Positions 25,306 to 34,413 of a stretch of DNA of 64,000 nt are shown here, one piece after another. Below the pieces are notes generated by a model. The model searched no databases, had not been told where the DNA came from, and worked only from the letters and a program-made list of their open reading frames with translations. This stretch comes from SHZL01 sp963708905 (GTDB taxonomy: Bacteria; Pseudomonadota; Gammaproteobacteria; Xanthomonadales; SZUA-36). The stretch is from positions 1-64,000 of the forward strand of contig CAVPUV010000053.1 in the NCBI GenBank assembly GCA_963708905.1, in the 5' to 3' direction. The stretch's first letter is position 1. Every line of letters starts with the position of its first letter. Position numbers and translations under genes: made by a program.

Positions 25306-26010
25306 ATGAGAATCCTCATTGTTGAAGACGAACCGCGCATCGCCGATTTTCTTCAGCGTGGACTGCGTGCGGAAGGCCATTTCTGTGTCGTTGCCAATGA
25401 TGGTGAATCCGGCCTGTCGCTGGCATTTGGAGGGGATTTCGACCTGTTGCTACTCGATTTGATGTTACCTCGGATGCATGGCCATGAAGTGTGTCAGCAG
25501 TTGCGCATAAAAGGATTAAAAACACCCATAATCATATTGACGGGAATGGACAGTCTCAATGACATTGTGGCCGGCTTGCGCATGGGCGCCGACGATTACA
25601 TGACCAAGCCATTTTCGTTTGAGGAATTGCTGGCGCGAATGGAAACGGTTATGCGCCGGAGCAAGGATGTAACCAGCGAGAACCCAGTACTCAGAGCCGG
25701 CCCCCTGGCATTTGACCGCCAGTCACTGCGCTTGTCGGTGGATGGCAGGGAAATCAGCTTGACAGCCAGAGAATTGGCCATCATGGAGTTATTGATGAGC
25801 AAACCGGGAACCTTGTTCAGCCGTGAGCGCATTCTCAGTAATGTCTGGGGGCTGAACATGGATCCACTGACCAATGTTGTAGATGTGTATATCGGAAAAC
25901 TGCGCAAAAAAATTGATCATGCCTCCGGCAGAATTGGCATTGAGACTGTGCGCGGCTTTGGGTACAGACTGAACATCACCGATTCCGCAACGCCAACCCG
26001 GGTATCTTGA
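25306..26010 (+). CDS. OmpR-family response regulator
   Basis: Two-component transcription regulator, 234 aa. The receiver domain covers residues 1-115, with acidic pocket EDE near 8, phosphoacceptor Asp in LLLLDLMLP near 52 and Lys in TKPF near 103. A winged-helix DNA-binding domain spans about 130-228 (LTARELAIMELLM, VRGFGYRL). AAAGGA lies 8 bases before ATG 25306. It heads an operon with the cupredoxin protein, an outer-membrane barrel and a hybrid histidine kinase. The kinase is the likely partner, although it has its own receiver. Confidence 0.93.
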   Translation: MRILIVEDEPRIADFLQRGLRAEGHFCVVANDGESGLSLAFGGDFDLLLLDLMLPRMHGHEVCQQLRIKGLKTPIIILTGMDSLNDIVAGLRMGADDYMTKPFSFEELLARMETVMRRSKDVTSENPVLRAGPLAFDRQSLRLSVDGREISLTARELAIMELLMSKPGTLFSRERILSNVWGLNMDPLTNVVDVYIGKLRKKIDHASGRIGIETVRGFGYRLNITDSATPTRVS

Positions 26011-26042
26011 CCTGTCTGTGGGCATTGCCAGGTTGGCATCTT

Positions 26043-26831
26043 ATGGAAGTTGCGTTGAAACACCATTCTGTTGATGGAGCCCTGTTTGCTCCCGTAGGTC
26101 GTTGGCTTCCGGCAATCACGATAATTTCCTGCGTGGCCCTTGCACTATCCTTGCTTCCTGACCCGGCTCACGCCGGGACGGACTTGTCGATCACAAGCGG
26201 TAGTATTCACGGAGAAGTGCTGATTACGCGGAAACTGACCTCGCAACGGATGCGCTTTCGACTCTATCCAGGTTTCAAACCCCTGCCGCCCCCAACCGCC
26301 ACGGCAAACTTGGGCGATGAACGAAGAAATGTCGTCATCTACCTGAAATCCACCCCATCGACCACTGCGACTCAGGTGGGCGGCGAAGTGCCGCATATTG
26401 CGCAGATGGGTGAGACTTTCGTGCCACATGTGCTGCCGATAGTGAAAGGTACCACGGTCGATTTTCCGAATAAGGATCCTATTTTTCACAACGTTTTTTC
26501 CTTGTCCGACACCAAGTCCTTCGACCTGGGGCGCTATCCGCAAGGCGACTCCAGATCAGTTACTTTCGACCGCAGCGGGATCGTCCCGGTGTTTTGTCAC
26601 TTGCACTCCAACATGAGCGCCATCATTGTGGTTCTGGACAACACATTCTTTGCCGTAGCAAACGCCGAAGGGTATTACCGCATTGAGGACATTCCGGCGG
26701 GGACTTACACCCTCGTTGGCTGGCACGAGCGCAGCGAGCGGGTTGAGCTGCAGGTAGAGGTGCTATCCGGCCAATCCGTCGAGTTAAACGTCACCATACC
26801 GATCGAAGATGAGCAGGCGACAGGTCAATAG
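26043..26831 (+). CDS. Periplasmic cupredoxin-domain protein
   Basis: Exported copper-type protein, 262 aa. The signal peptide is about residues 1-44 (ends PAHA|GT). The central cupredoxin fold has HNVFS and FCHLHSNM, placing His, Cys, His and Met ligands as in type 1 copper sites. The last 50 residues resemble a carboxypeptidase-regulatory-like beta sandwich (YYRIEDIPAGTYTLVGWHE). Similar proteins are often annotated as methylamine utilisation proteins. No methylamine dehydrogenase is present here. A role in periplasmic electron transfer or copper sensing is inference. ATG 26043 gives a clean signal peptide. It overlaps the next gene by 23 bp. Confidence 0.8.
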   Translation: MEVALKHHSVDGALFAPVGRWLPAITIISCVALALSLLPDPAHAGTDLSITSGSIHGEVLITRKLTSQRMRFRLYPGFKPLPPPTATANLGDERRNVVIYLKSTPSTTATQVGGEVPHIAQMGETFVPHVLPIVKGTTVDFPNKDPIFHNVFSLSDTKSFDLGRYPQGDSRSVTFDRSGIVPVFCHLHSNMSAIIVVLDNTFFAVANAEGYYRIEDIPAGTYTLVGWHERSERVELQVEVLSGQSVELNVTIPIEDEQATGQ

Positions 26832-27957
26832 CAGGGACACAAATGCGGCAACCCGGTTTCCGATTATCGGGTTGTTGGCATTATTGTGCGGCATGGCAAG
26901 TTCGCTGACCATGGCCCAGGAACGGCTACTGATCGAAGGCATCCTGGATGCCGAGGTTTACAAGACCGATGCGCGCTCATTCTCACTGGCCAGAAACAAC
27001 GGCGACATTTCAACCCTGGGCCGGCTGCAGCTCTGGTCGGCCTGGCAGATTTCATCGGGCTTGCAAATCTATTCGCTGGGAGAAATTGTGACGGATGATG
27101 CGGCGGCGGAAAGTGATACCGAGTCGGAAATCAGGCAATTTGCAGTGCGCTATTCGAACAACTCTTCCTCGTTTTTTTTCATCGAAGCCGGCAAGCTTCT
27201 GCCGCCCATCGCAATTGCTTCGGAGCGCCGTCTTTCGAGCCAGAATCCGCTGATAGGGCAGCCGGATTTTCTTTACGTGCCGTATCCATGGGGCATCCAG
27301 GCGCTTGGATCGGCCGGCTGGTTGGACTATCGTGCGGCGCTGGTCGATCTGCCCGCTGTCAACCGCGAGTATTTGCCTTCCGAGCCCGGTTCCGCATTGC
27401 GGCCGGATTTTGGGATTGGAGTAACGCCTTTCACCGGTCTGCGCTTCGGCCTCGCCTATACCAAAGGCCCCTATTTGAATCGAATTCTGGGCGCTTTCCT
27501 GCCGCCAGGGTCCGGCTGGAAGGATTTTGACCAGCGGCTCCTGGGCTTTGAATTTCAATTCAGCCGTGGCTACGCGGAGCTCAGCAGCGAGCTGGTCTTT
27601 TCCCGCTATGATGTTCCGTTCCAAAGCGCGGGCACGGATGTCTCGGGCTACTTCGTGGAACTTAAATATGCCTGGACTCCGCGCCTCTACAGTGCGTTGC
27701 GCCTGCAAAGAAAGGAATACCCTTTCATTCAACACCTGGGGGAGCTGACGTGGCTGGCGCAGACAGTACGCAATCATGATGTGGAAATCGGCCTGGCATA
27801 CCGGTTCAGTGCGGATACACAACTAAAAGTGGCCTACCGGCACGATCTTGGGAACATGGAGAGGGGCGGAGAGAGCGAGTATCCGGCCGGTCATTCGCTG
27901 GCGCTGCAATTCTCGCACCACTTTGACCTCAGGTCATGGTTCAGGACTGAGCGGTAG
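26809..27957 (+). CDS. Outer-membrane beta-barrel protein (porin-like)
   Basis: 382 aa with a signal peptide (residues 1-36, ends TMA|QE). Alternating aromatic strands continue to the C terminus, where LQFSHHFDLRSWF may act as the closing strand. Parts such as GKLLPPIAIASERRLSSQNP resemble substrate-selective porins. The substrate is unknown. Translational overlap with the cupredoxin gene and an 18-bp gap to the kinase gene indicate one operon. Confidence 0.7.
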   Translation: MSRRQVNSRDTNAATRFPIIGLLALLCGMASSLTMAQERLLIEGILDAEVYKTDARSFSLARNNGDISTLGRLQLWSAWQISSGLQIYSLGEIVTDDAAAESDTESEIRQFAVRYSNNSSSFFFIEAGKLLPPIAIASERRLSSQNPLIGQPDFLYVPYPWGIQALGSAGWLDYRAALVDLPAVNREYLPSEPGSALRPDFGIGVTPFTGLRFGLAYTKGPYLNRILGAFLPPGSGWKDFDQRLLGFEFQFSRGYAELSSELVFSRYDVPFQSAGTDVSGYFVELKYAWTPRLYSALRLQRKEYPFIQHLGELTWLAQTVRNHDVEIGLAYRFSADTQLKVAYRHDLGNMERGGESEYPAGHSLALQFSHHFDLRSWFRTER

Positions 27958-27975
27958 CGGCTCGAATGAGACCAT

Positions 27976-30441
27976 ATGAACACCTCCGATAACGCACGGA
28001 TGCCGCCACGCAAAAAGGGCCGGGATATCCCTGGCAGGGTGATATGCAGATTGAGCTCCATGCGGCTGAGCACCAGGGCGATCCTGTTCAGTATCGCTAT
28101 GACCGCATTTGTAATCACGGCCGTCTTTGTGACCCTGAGTATTGAGATCAGAAGCGAAACCAAGCAACTGCTGCAGGACATCCTCAATCGCAGCGAAAAA
28201 CAGGTTCTGAGCATCCAGCAGGACAACCTTTCGCAACTGCTTTGGGCTTCAACCCAGATCAGCAGCAATTCCACCCTCAGAGCTGCAATGGAAACCTACC
28301 GGCTGGAGTCCACCATAAAGACCGGGAACAGGGCAGAACTGCTGGCGACAGTGCAGAATGAATTGGACAAGGTCTGGGCCGGACTCAGGCATGACCTGCT
28401 TTTCGTCACCGACGCGAAGGGAGAGGTGCTGGCTGCCAACGGGCGGATGGATTCGCCGCCGCGGCCTGGCGCAGACCTGTCACAACTGCCTGTACTCAAG
28501 CATGCGCTGAATCCCTCAGCCGCAATGGGCGAGCAGAACTTCGGTGTGATCAGCCTGCAGGGGCAACACTTCCTGATTGGCACCTTACCGATTGAAATGC
28601 AAGGATTTGTCATCGGCTCGCTGTCGCTGGGTGACCGCATCGACAGCAGCTTCCTGCCCAACCTCAGGGCTTTTTTTGGCGGGGATACCGTCGTAACCGT
28701 GGGCAAACGCAGCATAGCGTCCACACTGCCAGCATCGTCCGGCGGCGATGCCGGTGCCGAAGCCCTGGCAAGACTTAGAGCTGCGGCCATCAAGCCAGAC
28801 GGGACGGCCCGCCTCGGTGATGAAGATTACCTGATCACCTCGATGACGCTGGGCACTGACGACTCCGGTGAACCGGTCACTCTCTTTCTGCTTCGGTCGC
28901 TCACCCAGGCGCTGAAACAGCCCAATGGGAAGTTGAAGAATACGCTGGCGAAGCAGGCCGTTCTGGCGATATTACTGGGAGCGCTGTTGACCTGGGTGGT
29001 CACCAGGACCAGTTTGCGTCCACTCGAAAGGTTCGCGGCGTTCATGAAAGGTGTGGCTGAAAGCGGTGATTACTCGCGCCGCTTCCAGGGACGAGAGCCC
29101 GGTGAGAGAAGACCAGCAGCAGGCTCTGGCGAAAAGCGGACCGCGGCGGCAGTCGAGGCTCACAGCAACAATGAGTTGGATTTATTGGTCAACGGGTTCA
29201 ATAATATGCTTGCGGTGATTGAAACTCGTGACCGATCCCTGAAGAAAGCGCACACCGAGCTTGAGCAGGGCATCCGTGCGCTGCATCAGAAAGAAGAAGA
29301 ATTGCGGCAGTCGCAAAAGATGGAGGCCGTTGGTCTGCTGGCCGGCGGCGTGGCTCACGATTTCAATAACATCCTCATGGTGGTGTCAGGATTTTCTGAA
29401 CTGGCGCTGCGCAGCCTCGATGTTGACCATGAGGCCCGGGCCTGCATTGAAGAAGTACAGAAGGCCAGCAAAAGCGCGTCCTTGCTCACACGGCAGCTGC
29501 TCGCCATCGGCCGAAAACAGATTTTCAGACCCAAAGTCATCAACCTCAACAACCTGATCAGCGAACTTGAGAAAATACTGCGAACGGTAATTGGTGAGTC
29601 CATCGAGCTGACCACCCAACTGGACGCGGACCTCCACAATGTCCTGGCCGATCCTTCCCAGATAGAACAAGTTCTGCTTAACCTGACACTCAATAGCAGA
29701 GACGCGATTGCAGGCACCGGAAAAATATGTATTGCAACAGCCAATACCGATCCGCATGAAGACCCGGCACATCAACACGAGGATTTCCTGCGCACGCCCC
29801 ATGTGGTCATCAGCGTGAGTGATACCGGATGCGGGATGGACCATGCCACGCAAGCGCGCATGTTCGAACCTTTTTACACCACCAAAGACCAGGGAAAAGG
29901 CACCGGCCTTGGCTTGTCCACCGTACACGGAATCGTGCAGCAAACTGGGGGTCACATCCGGGTTGAAAGTGAACCGGGACACGGAACGGTGATCAGGATC
30001 TACCTTCCACAAGTGACACTGGCAGTCGAAAAAGCTGCCCAGGTCAGCGGGACCGGCGCCCTTGCCGGTGCCGAAACCATACTGGTGGTGGAAGATGAAC
30101 CGGACGTGCGCAAGATTGTGTGTAAGCTTCTGACAGCGAGTGGCTACAACGTACTGGAAGCATCCGGCCCGGATGAAGCATTGACAATATTCAAACAGTC
30201 CAGCGACCTGATTGATCTGCTTTTGACCGATATCATGATGCCCGTGATGAATGGCCGGCAGTTATACGAACAGATCGCATTGCTGCAACCCGGCATCAAG
30301 ACCCTTTTCATATCCGGTTACACGAACGGAGTGATCAACGATGGCGGCATACAGCCGGATGGCGTCAATTTCCTGCAAAAACCGTTCGCCCCTGATGAGT
30401 TAACGGCGAAGGTGCGAATAATTTTGCACGGCGGTAAATAA
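27976..30441 (+). CDS. Hybrid sensor histidine kinase with receiver domain
   Basis: Inner-membrane sensor of 821 aa. TM1 is near residues 36-56. A periplasmic sensor of about 260 residues contains a LLFVTDAKGEVLAANG cache-like segment. TM2 is near 318-337. A HAMP-like linker and coiled coil precede the HisKA region, whose phospho-His is in VAHDFNNIL near 458. HATPase boxes DTGCGMD and GKGTGLGLSTV follow. A C-terminal receiver has its Asp in LLLTDIMMP near 752 and Lys in LQKPF. The internal receiver suggests a phosphorelay or self-regulation. The stop codon TAA coincides with the insertion site of the next repeat element. Confidence 0.92.
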   Translation: MNTSDNARMPPRKKGRDIPGRVICRLSSMRLSTRAILFSIAMTAFVITAVFVTLSIEIRSETKQLLQDILNRSEKQVLSIQQDNLSQLLWASTQISSNSTLRAAMETYRLESTIKTGNRAELLATVQNELDKVWAGLRHDLLFVTDAKGEVLAANGRMDSPPRPGADLSQLPVLKHALNPSAAMGEQNFGVISLQGQHFLIGTLPIEMQGFVIGSLSLGDRIDSSFLPNLRAFFGGDTVVTVGKRSIASTLPASSGGDAGAEALARLRAAAIKPDGTARLGDEDYLITSMTLGTDDSGEPVTLFLLRSLTQALKQPNGKLKNTLAKQAVLAILLGALLTWVVTRTSLRPLERFAAFMKGVAESGDYSRRFQGREPGERRPAAGSGEKRTAAAVEAHSNNELDLLVNGFNNMLAVIETRDRSLKKAHTELEQGIRALHQKEEELRQSQKMEAVGLLAGGVAHDFNNILMVVSGFSELALRSLDVDHEARACIEEVQKASKSASLLTRQLLAIGRKQIFRPKVINLNNLISELEKILRTVIGESIELTTQLDADLHNVLADPSQIEQVLLNLTLNSRDAIAGTGKICIATANTDPHEDPAHQHEDFLRTPHVVISVSDTGCGMDHATQARMFEPFYTTKDQGKGTGLGLSTVHGIVQQTGGHIRVESEPGHGTVIRIYLPQVTLAVEKAAQVSGTGALAGAETILVVEDEPDVRKIVCKLLTASGYNVLEASGPDEALTIFKQSSDLIDLLLTDIMMPVMNGRQLYEQIALLQPGIKTLFISGYTNGVINDGGIQPDGVNFLQKPFAPDELTAKVRIILHGGK

Positions 30442-30591
30442 GGAAGCTCTGAATAATTCATCCTTGAATTATCAGAGCACGCCAAACAAAAAATGTGATT
30501 TTTGTTTGGCTCTCATTTTCAATGGCTTACAGCCAGTGAAAATGTTGGCACATCCCTGTGCCAAGGAAACTCTGAATTAATCAGAGTTTCC
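30442..30591. mobile_element. 150-bp hairpin-cluster element with 4-bp target duplication
   Basis: The ends are inverted repeats (GGAAGCTCTGAATAATTCA at 30442-30460, TGAATTAATCAGAGTTTCC at 30573-30591), about 17 of 19 matching. Both sides are flanked by ATAA (30438-30441 and 30592-30595). The interior contains hairpins GCCAAACAAAAA/TTTTTGTTTGGC, CATTTTCAATGGC/(A)GCCAGTGAAAATG and TTGGCACA/TGTGCCAA. The middle hairpin resembles one in the 151-bp TA-flanked family. It may also terminate the kinase operon. No coding sequence. Confidence 0.65.
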
Positions 30592-30705
30592 ATAAATTTT
30601 CATTGAAAATTTAATCCTTTTTCATTTTGTTTTCACTTGCCATTTAAACTCCCGGCTTAGTATGGATGAGCAGGCAAGGATCTGTATAACCATCGGAGAA
30701 GGGTA

Positions 30706-31488
30706 ATGGGCAAGATACTTTTCAGGATTTCGGTCACTATCGGCTTCGTGCTGGCGCCGGCGCTCACATTTGCCGAAATACACGTTATTACCGTCAACGA
30801 CAATTTCTTCAGCCCCAATGATCTGACCATCCAGGCCGGCGATACCGTGCGCTGGACCAATGCGGCGGGCGGTGCCGTTCATGATGCCACCGCCGACGAT
30901 TTCAGCTGGGCTTCCGTTACCGCTTCCTCATTCACCTTTGAACGCGTGTTCGGCAGCGCCGGCGAGGTCCTCTACCACTGTACCGTCCACAGCGCTCCGG
31001 GACTCAATCGCAATACCAACATGAACGGCCGCATCACGGTGCAGGCGGCTGCGCCCGTGTTCCCGATCAATGCCGGGCTCAACGATTCCTGGTTCAACCC
31101 GGCCACGCCTGGCCAGGGCTTTTTCATTACCGTGTTTCCGGATATCAAATTGATGTTCCTGGCCTGGTTCACCTATGACACCGAACGTCCCGCGCCCGAG
31201 GTTGAGGCGATACTCGGCGAACCCGGCCATCGTTGGCTGACCGCGTTCGGCACTTATTCCGCTGACACCGCCACGCTGGAAGTGGAGCTGACCCAGGGCG
31301 GTGTATTCGATTCGGTTGAGCCAGCTGTTGTGCAGAGCGCAGACGGCACCATTGAAGTCGTTTTCAGCAACTGCAATGCGGGCACCGTGAATTACAACAT
31401 CCCTTCGGCGGCGGTCAGTGGTCAGATTCCGATCGAGCGCATTGCGCTGGACAATGTGCCGACCTGCGAAGCACTGTCATCCCCTTAA
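30706..31488 (+). CDS. Cupredoxin-domain secreted protein, paralogue 1
   Basis: 260 aa with a signal peptide (ends TFA|E at about 23). The plastocyanin-like domain spans about 24-112, with NDNFFSPNDLTIQAGDTVRW and copper ligands expected from VHDAT and YHCTVHS followed by a downstream Met. The second domain (about 118-260) starts INAGLNDSWFNPATPGQGFF, a domain common in secreted proteins of gammaproteobacteria with no known function. It is almost identical to the C-terminal domain of the next gene. GAGAAGGG precedes ATG 30706. Probably a periplasmic electron carrier feeding the cytochromes downstream (inference). Confidence 0.8.
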   Translation: MGKILFRISVTIGFVLAPALTFAEIHVITVNDNFFSPNDLTIQAGDTVRWTNAAGGAVHDATADDFSWASVTASSFTFERVFGSAGEVLYHCTVHSAPGLNRNTNMNGRITVQAAAPVFPINAGLNDSWFNPATPGQGFFITVFPDIKLMFLAWFTYDTERPAPEVEAILGEPGHRWLTAFGTYSADTATLEVELTQGGVFDSVEPAVVQSADGTIEVVFSNCNAGTVNYNIPSAAVSGQIPIERIALDNVPTCEALSSP

Positions 31489-31552
31489 ATGACCCGGGAG
31501 TTCACAAGACCATCCAGGCGAGCAAACGACCACCCAATTCCAGGAGCCCACC

Positions 31553-32695
31553 GTGAACGAATCGCAGGCAAGACCCCCCTCCCTGAACCTGGCGCTGTAC
31601 CTAGTGCTGCTTGGATTGGCCTCGCCGCTGGCCGCGCAGACCACCCATGACATCACCGTTGGCGATAATTTCTTCAGCCCCGCCAACGTGACCATCCAGG
31701 TGGGGGATACGGTGCGCTGGAATAATGCCGCCGGCGGCATGAGCCATAATGTCACCGCTAACAATGACAGTTTTGCATCACAGACCGCCAGCAGTTTCAC
31801 TTTTACCCACACTTTCAGCAGCGCGGGTTCAGTGCCCTACCACTGCACTATCCATTCTTCGATGCAGGGCACGATCACGGTTCAGAGCGTTGAGCCACCG
31901 CCGGCGGACCTGGCACTGCTGACGGTCAACGCTGCTGCTGGATCCTTTGCGCCCGGCGATGGCATCGCCATCGATATTTCGATCAAGAACATCGGCGGGC
32001 AAACCTCGCCGGCGGCCAGCATTACTTACTACGCATCCACCAACAGCAGCATTAACGGCAGCGATACAGAACTGGGTACCGATGCGGTCGCCGCACTGGC
32101 CGCCAACACCATGCGAAACTACACTGCCAACGTTACATTTCCCGGAAACATTCCCGATGGCACGTACTTCATCGGCGCCATCATCGACATCAATGACGCC
32201 AGCGCAGTCAATAATGTAGCCGTGGATAACGGCACGATTACCATTGCGACACCCGCTCCGGTGTTCCCGATCAATGCCGGCCTGAATGACTCCTGGTTCA
32301 ACCCGGCAACGCCCGGCCAGGGCTTCTTCATCACCGTGTTTCCAGATATCCAGATGATGTTCCTGGCCTGGTTCACCTATGACACCGAGCGCCCCGCGCC
32401 CGAGGTCGGGGCGATCCTCGGCGAACCCGGTCATCGCTGGTTGACGGCGTTCGGTCCGTATTCCGCTGACACCGCCACGCTGGAAGTGGAACTGACCCAG
32501 GGCGGTGTATTCGATTCGGTTGAGCCAGCTGTTGTGCAGAGCGCGGACGGCACCATCGAAGTCGTTTTCAGCGACTGCAATGCGGGCAGCGTGAATTACA
32601 ACATCCCTTCGGCGGCGGTCAGCGGTCAGATTCCGATCGAGCGCATTGCGCTGGATAATGTGCCGTTCTGCGAAGCCAAGGCCCTTGCTCAATAG
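31553..32695 (+). CDS. Cupredoxin-CARDB secreted protein, paralogue 2
   Basis: 380 aa. The signal peptide ends near LAA|QTT (residue 28). A cupredoxin domain with MSHNVTAN and YHCTIHSSM (His, Cys, His and Met ligands all present) is followed by a CARDB-like beta-sandwich (about 120-230, DLALLTVNAAAGSFAPG). The same roughly 140-residue C-terminal domain as the preceding gene comes last. The last domain is nearly identical at DNA level over about 430 bp (31045-31470 versus 32249-32675), so the pair arose by recent duplication or gene conversion. Start is GTG 31553 with AGGAG nine bases upstream. Confidence 0.8.
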   Translation: MNESQARPPSLNLALYLVLLGLASPLAAQTTHDITVGDNFFSPANVTIQVGDTVRWNNAAGGMSHNVTANNDSFASQTASSFTFTHTFSSAGSVPYHCTIHSSMQGTITVQSVEPPPADLALLTVNAAAGSFAPGDGIAIDISIKNIGGQTSPAASITYYASTNSSINGSDTELGTDAVAALAANTMRNYTANVTFPGNIPDGTYFIGAIIDINDASAVNNVAVDNGTITIATPAPVFPINAGLNDSWFNPATPGQGFFITVFPDIQMMFLAWFTYDTERPAPEVGAILGEPGHRWLTAFGPYSADTATLEVELTQGGVFDSVEPAVVQSADGTIEVVFSDCNAGSVNYNIPSAAVSGQIPIERIALDNVPFCEAKALAQ

Positions 32696-32862
32696 TGTCG
32701 TGCTGTGAGGGAAGCATTCGTCCGTTATTCGTTGGCTTTTTTCTAATCCAGAAGCGTGCAAAGTAGCCCTCACGAAGCAGTCGTTGCGATCGGTCTTTTG
32801 GCAGTTGCACCGACGGTGGTGAGTGGAAATCCGCGCGGCTGAAAACCTGCGGGAAATCCGGC

Positions 32863-33495
32863 ATGCCATTGAGTATTCAAATCCATGACGGCAGAAAGGA
32901 GCGAATAAAAATCGTTTTTAGTTTGCTGCTGAGCGTACTGGCGGCAGCCCACACGCCGCCGGTTACGGCAGCAGAAGCTGCTGAAGTCGAGACCTTGATG
33001 CGGACTTGTTCGACCTGCCACGGCGGGAATGAGACCACGCTCAGCAGCGATATACCCATCATCGCCGGCCAGCCATTCAGCGTGATTGAAGATGCGCTGA
33101 TTCTTTTTGCCGACGGTCAGCGGCCGTGCAGCGCCATGTGCGCCATCGCCGTCGCGCTGAACCCGCTTGAGAAAGAAGCACTGGCCAATTACCTTGAACA
33201 GCAGACCTTTGCCCCGGCAGCTCAACCATTTGAGCTGGAATTGGCTGCGCTGGGGGCCAAAGTCCATCACAACAACGGATGTGAAACCTGCCATTCCCAG
33301 GGAGGGCGCAATGGCAACGGCATGGCGCCCATCCTGGCCGGACAGTGGACTGCCTACCTGCGCAACGCCTTGTTTCAGATCAAGACCGGCAAACGCAGTG
33401 GGCCACAAGTGATGAACCAGGCCATTCGTTCCTTGAGCAACGATGAGATTGAGGCCTTGCTGAATTTTTACGCCCGCAATGGCCAGCAAAACTGA
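32863..33495 (+). CDS. Dihaem c-type cytochrome (c4-like)
   Basis: 210 aa, exported by an N-terminal signal (ends VTAAE near residue 38). Two haem sites, CSTCH near residue 48 and CETCH near 140, each begin a cytochrome c domain. Met ligands are likely in the MAPILAG region. The layout of two c domains of about 90 residues matches cytochrome c4, a periplasmic shuttle between inner-membrane oxidoreductases and terminal partners. No strong ribosome site is seen at ATG 32863. A good AGGAG occurs about 30 bp inside but lacks a standard start codon. It overlaps the decahaem gene by 17 bp. Confidence 0.85.
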   Translation: MPLSIQIHDGRKERIKIVFSLLLSVLAAAHTPPVTAAEAAEVETLMRTCSTCHGGNETTLSSDIPIIAGQPFSVIEDALILFADGQRPCSAMCAIAVALNPLEKEALANYLEQQTFAPAAQPFELELAALGAKVHHNNGCETCHSQGGRNGNGMAPILAGQWTAYLRNALFQIKTGKRSGPQVMNQAIRSLSNDEIEALLNFYARNGQQN

Positions 33496-34408
33496 CGCTT
33501 GGCGGAACTTCATGGCTGCTTGCTCCGTTGTGCTGTGCTGGTCCAACATTTCCGTGGCGGCGGAATACAGCCGCAGCGGCGCCGACTCGTGCCTGTTGTG
33601 CCATGGCGAGACGGCAAAAACGCCGGCAACAGCCATATTCCTCACGCCGCATGGAGCGCGTTCCGACCCGGATGCTCCTTTTGCCCAGTTACAATGCGAA
33701 ACCTGCCATGGCCCCAGCGAGGACCATGCGCGCGCCCAGCGCCACGGCAGTGAGGTCAAGCCACCGCACGTTTTCGGCACCGATTCGCCTATACCAGCCG
33801 CCGAGCAGAATCGGGTGTGCATCGGCTGCCACGAAACCCGGGGGCGGTTGGGTTGGTTTGGCAGCCGCCATGAGGCGGCTCAGGTCTCCTGCGCTTCCTG
33901 CCACCAGATCCACCGGGACCGGGACCGGGTGTTCGACTCGCTGGCCCAGCAGCAGGCCTGTTTCGCCTGCCATCCCAAACGCCGCGCCGACACTTTCAAG
34001 GCCAGCAGCCATCCGTTGCGCTTCGGTGAGATGAGCTGCAGCAGTTGCCATGACCCGCACAACGGCAACAATGACTTTCTGCTGCAAGCTGCCACCATCA
34101 ACGAGACCTGTTACACCTGCCACGCCGAGAAACGCGGGCCCTTCCTGTGGGAACATGCGCCCGCCAGCGAAAACTGTACGCTGTGCCACCGGCCGCATGG
34201 CAGCAATCATCCGGCCCTGTTGGTGAAACGCCCGCCGTTGCTCTGCCAGCAATGTCATGCCGCCGCAGGACATCCCAGCGTGGCCTTCGGCAGCGAACAG
34301 GTGGACGATAATTTCAACAACCGTTTCCTGCTTGGCCGCGGCTGCCTGAACTGCCACTCGCAGGTTCATGGTTCCAACCACCCTTCCGGCGCGGCCCTGG
34401 ACCGCTGA
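33479..34408 (+). CDS. Decahaem c-type cytochrome (MtrA/PioA/DmsE type)
   Basis: 309 aa with a signal peptide (ends SVAAE, about residue 28) and ten CxxCH motifs in order: CLLCH, CETCH, CIGCH, CASCH, CFACH, CSSCH, CYTCH, CTLCH, CQQCH, CLNCH. The number and length match the MtrA/MtoA/DmsE family. These plug an MtrB-type barrel and carry electrons across the outer membrane. The gene directly after it is such a barrel, five bases downstream. ATG 33512 is an alternative start. The direction of electron flow (to a mineral or acceptor, or from Fe(II) or another donor) cannot be read from sequence. Confidence 0.93.
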   Translation: MASKTDAWRNFMAACSVVLCWSNISVAAEYSRSGADSCLLCHGETAKTPATAIFLTPHGARSDPDAPFAQLQCETCHGPSEDHARAQRHGSEVKPPHVFGTDSPIPAAEQNRVCIGCHETRGRLGWFGSRHEAAQVSCASCHQIHRDRDRVFDSLAQQQACFACHPKRRADTFKASSHPLRFGEMSCSSCHDPHNGNNDFLLQAATINETCYTCHAEKRGPFLWEHAPASENCTLCHRPHGSNHPALLVKRPPLLCQQCHAAAGHPSVAFGSEQVDDNFNNRFLLGRGCLNCHSQVHGSNHPSGAALDR

Positions 34409-34413
34409 CCGGC

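Noticed and set aside
26043..26831. Methylamine utilisation as the role of the first cupredoxin gene
   Set aside because: The name is often attached to this family, but no methylamine dehydrogenase or maturation genes are present.
33479..34408. Nitrite-reductase or hydroxylamine-oxidoreductase type multihaem enzyme
   Set aside because: No CxxCK site or catalytic segments of those families. Ten regular CxxCH sites and the adjoining barrel fit the MtrA/PioA type.
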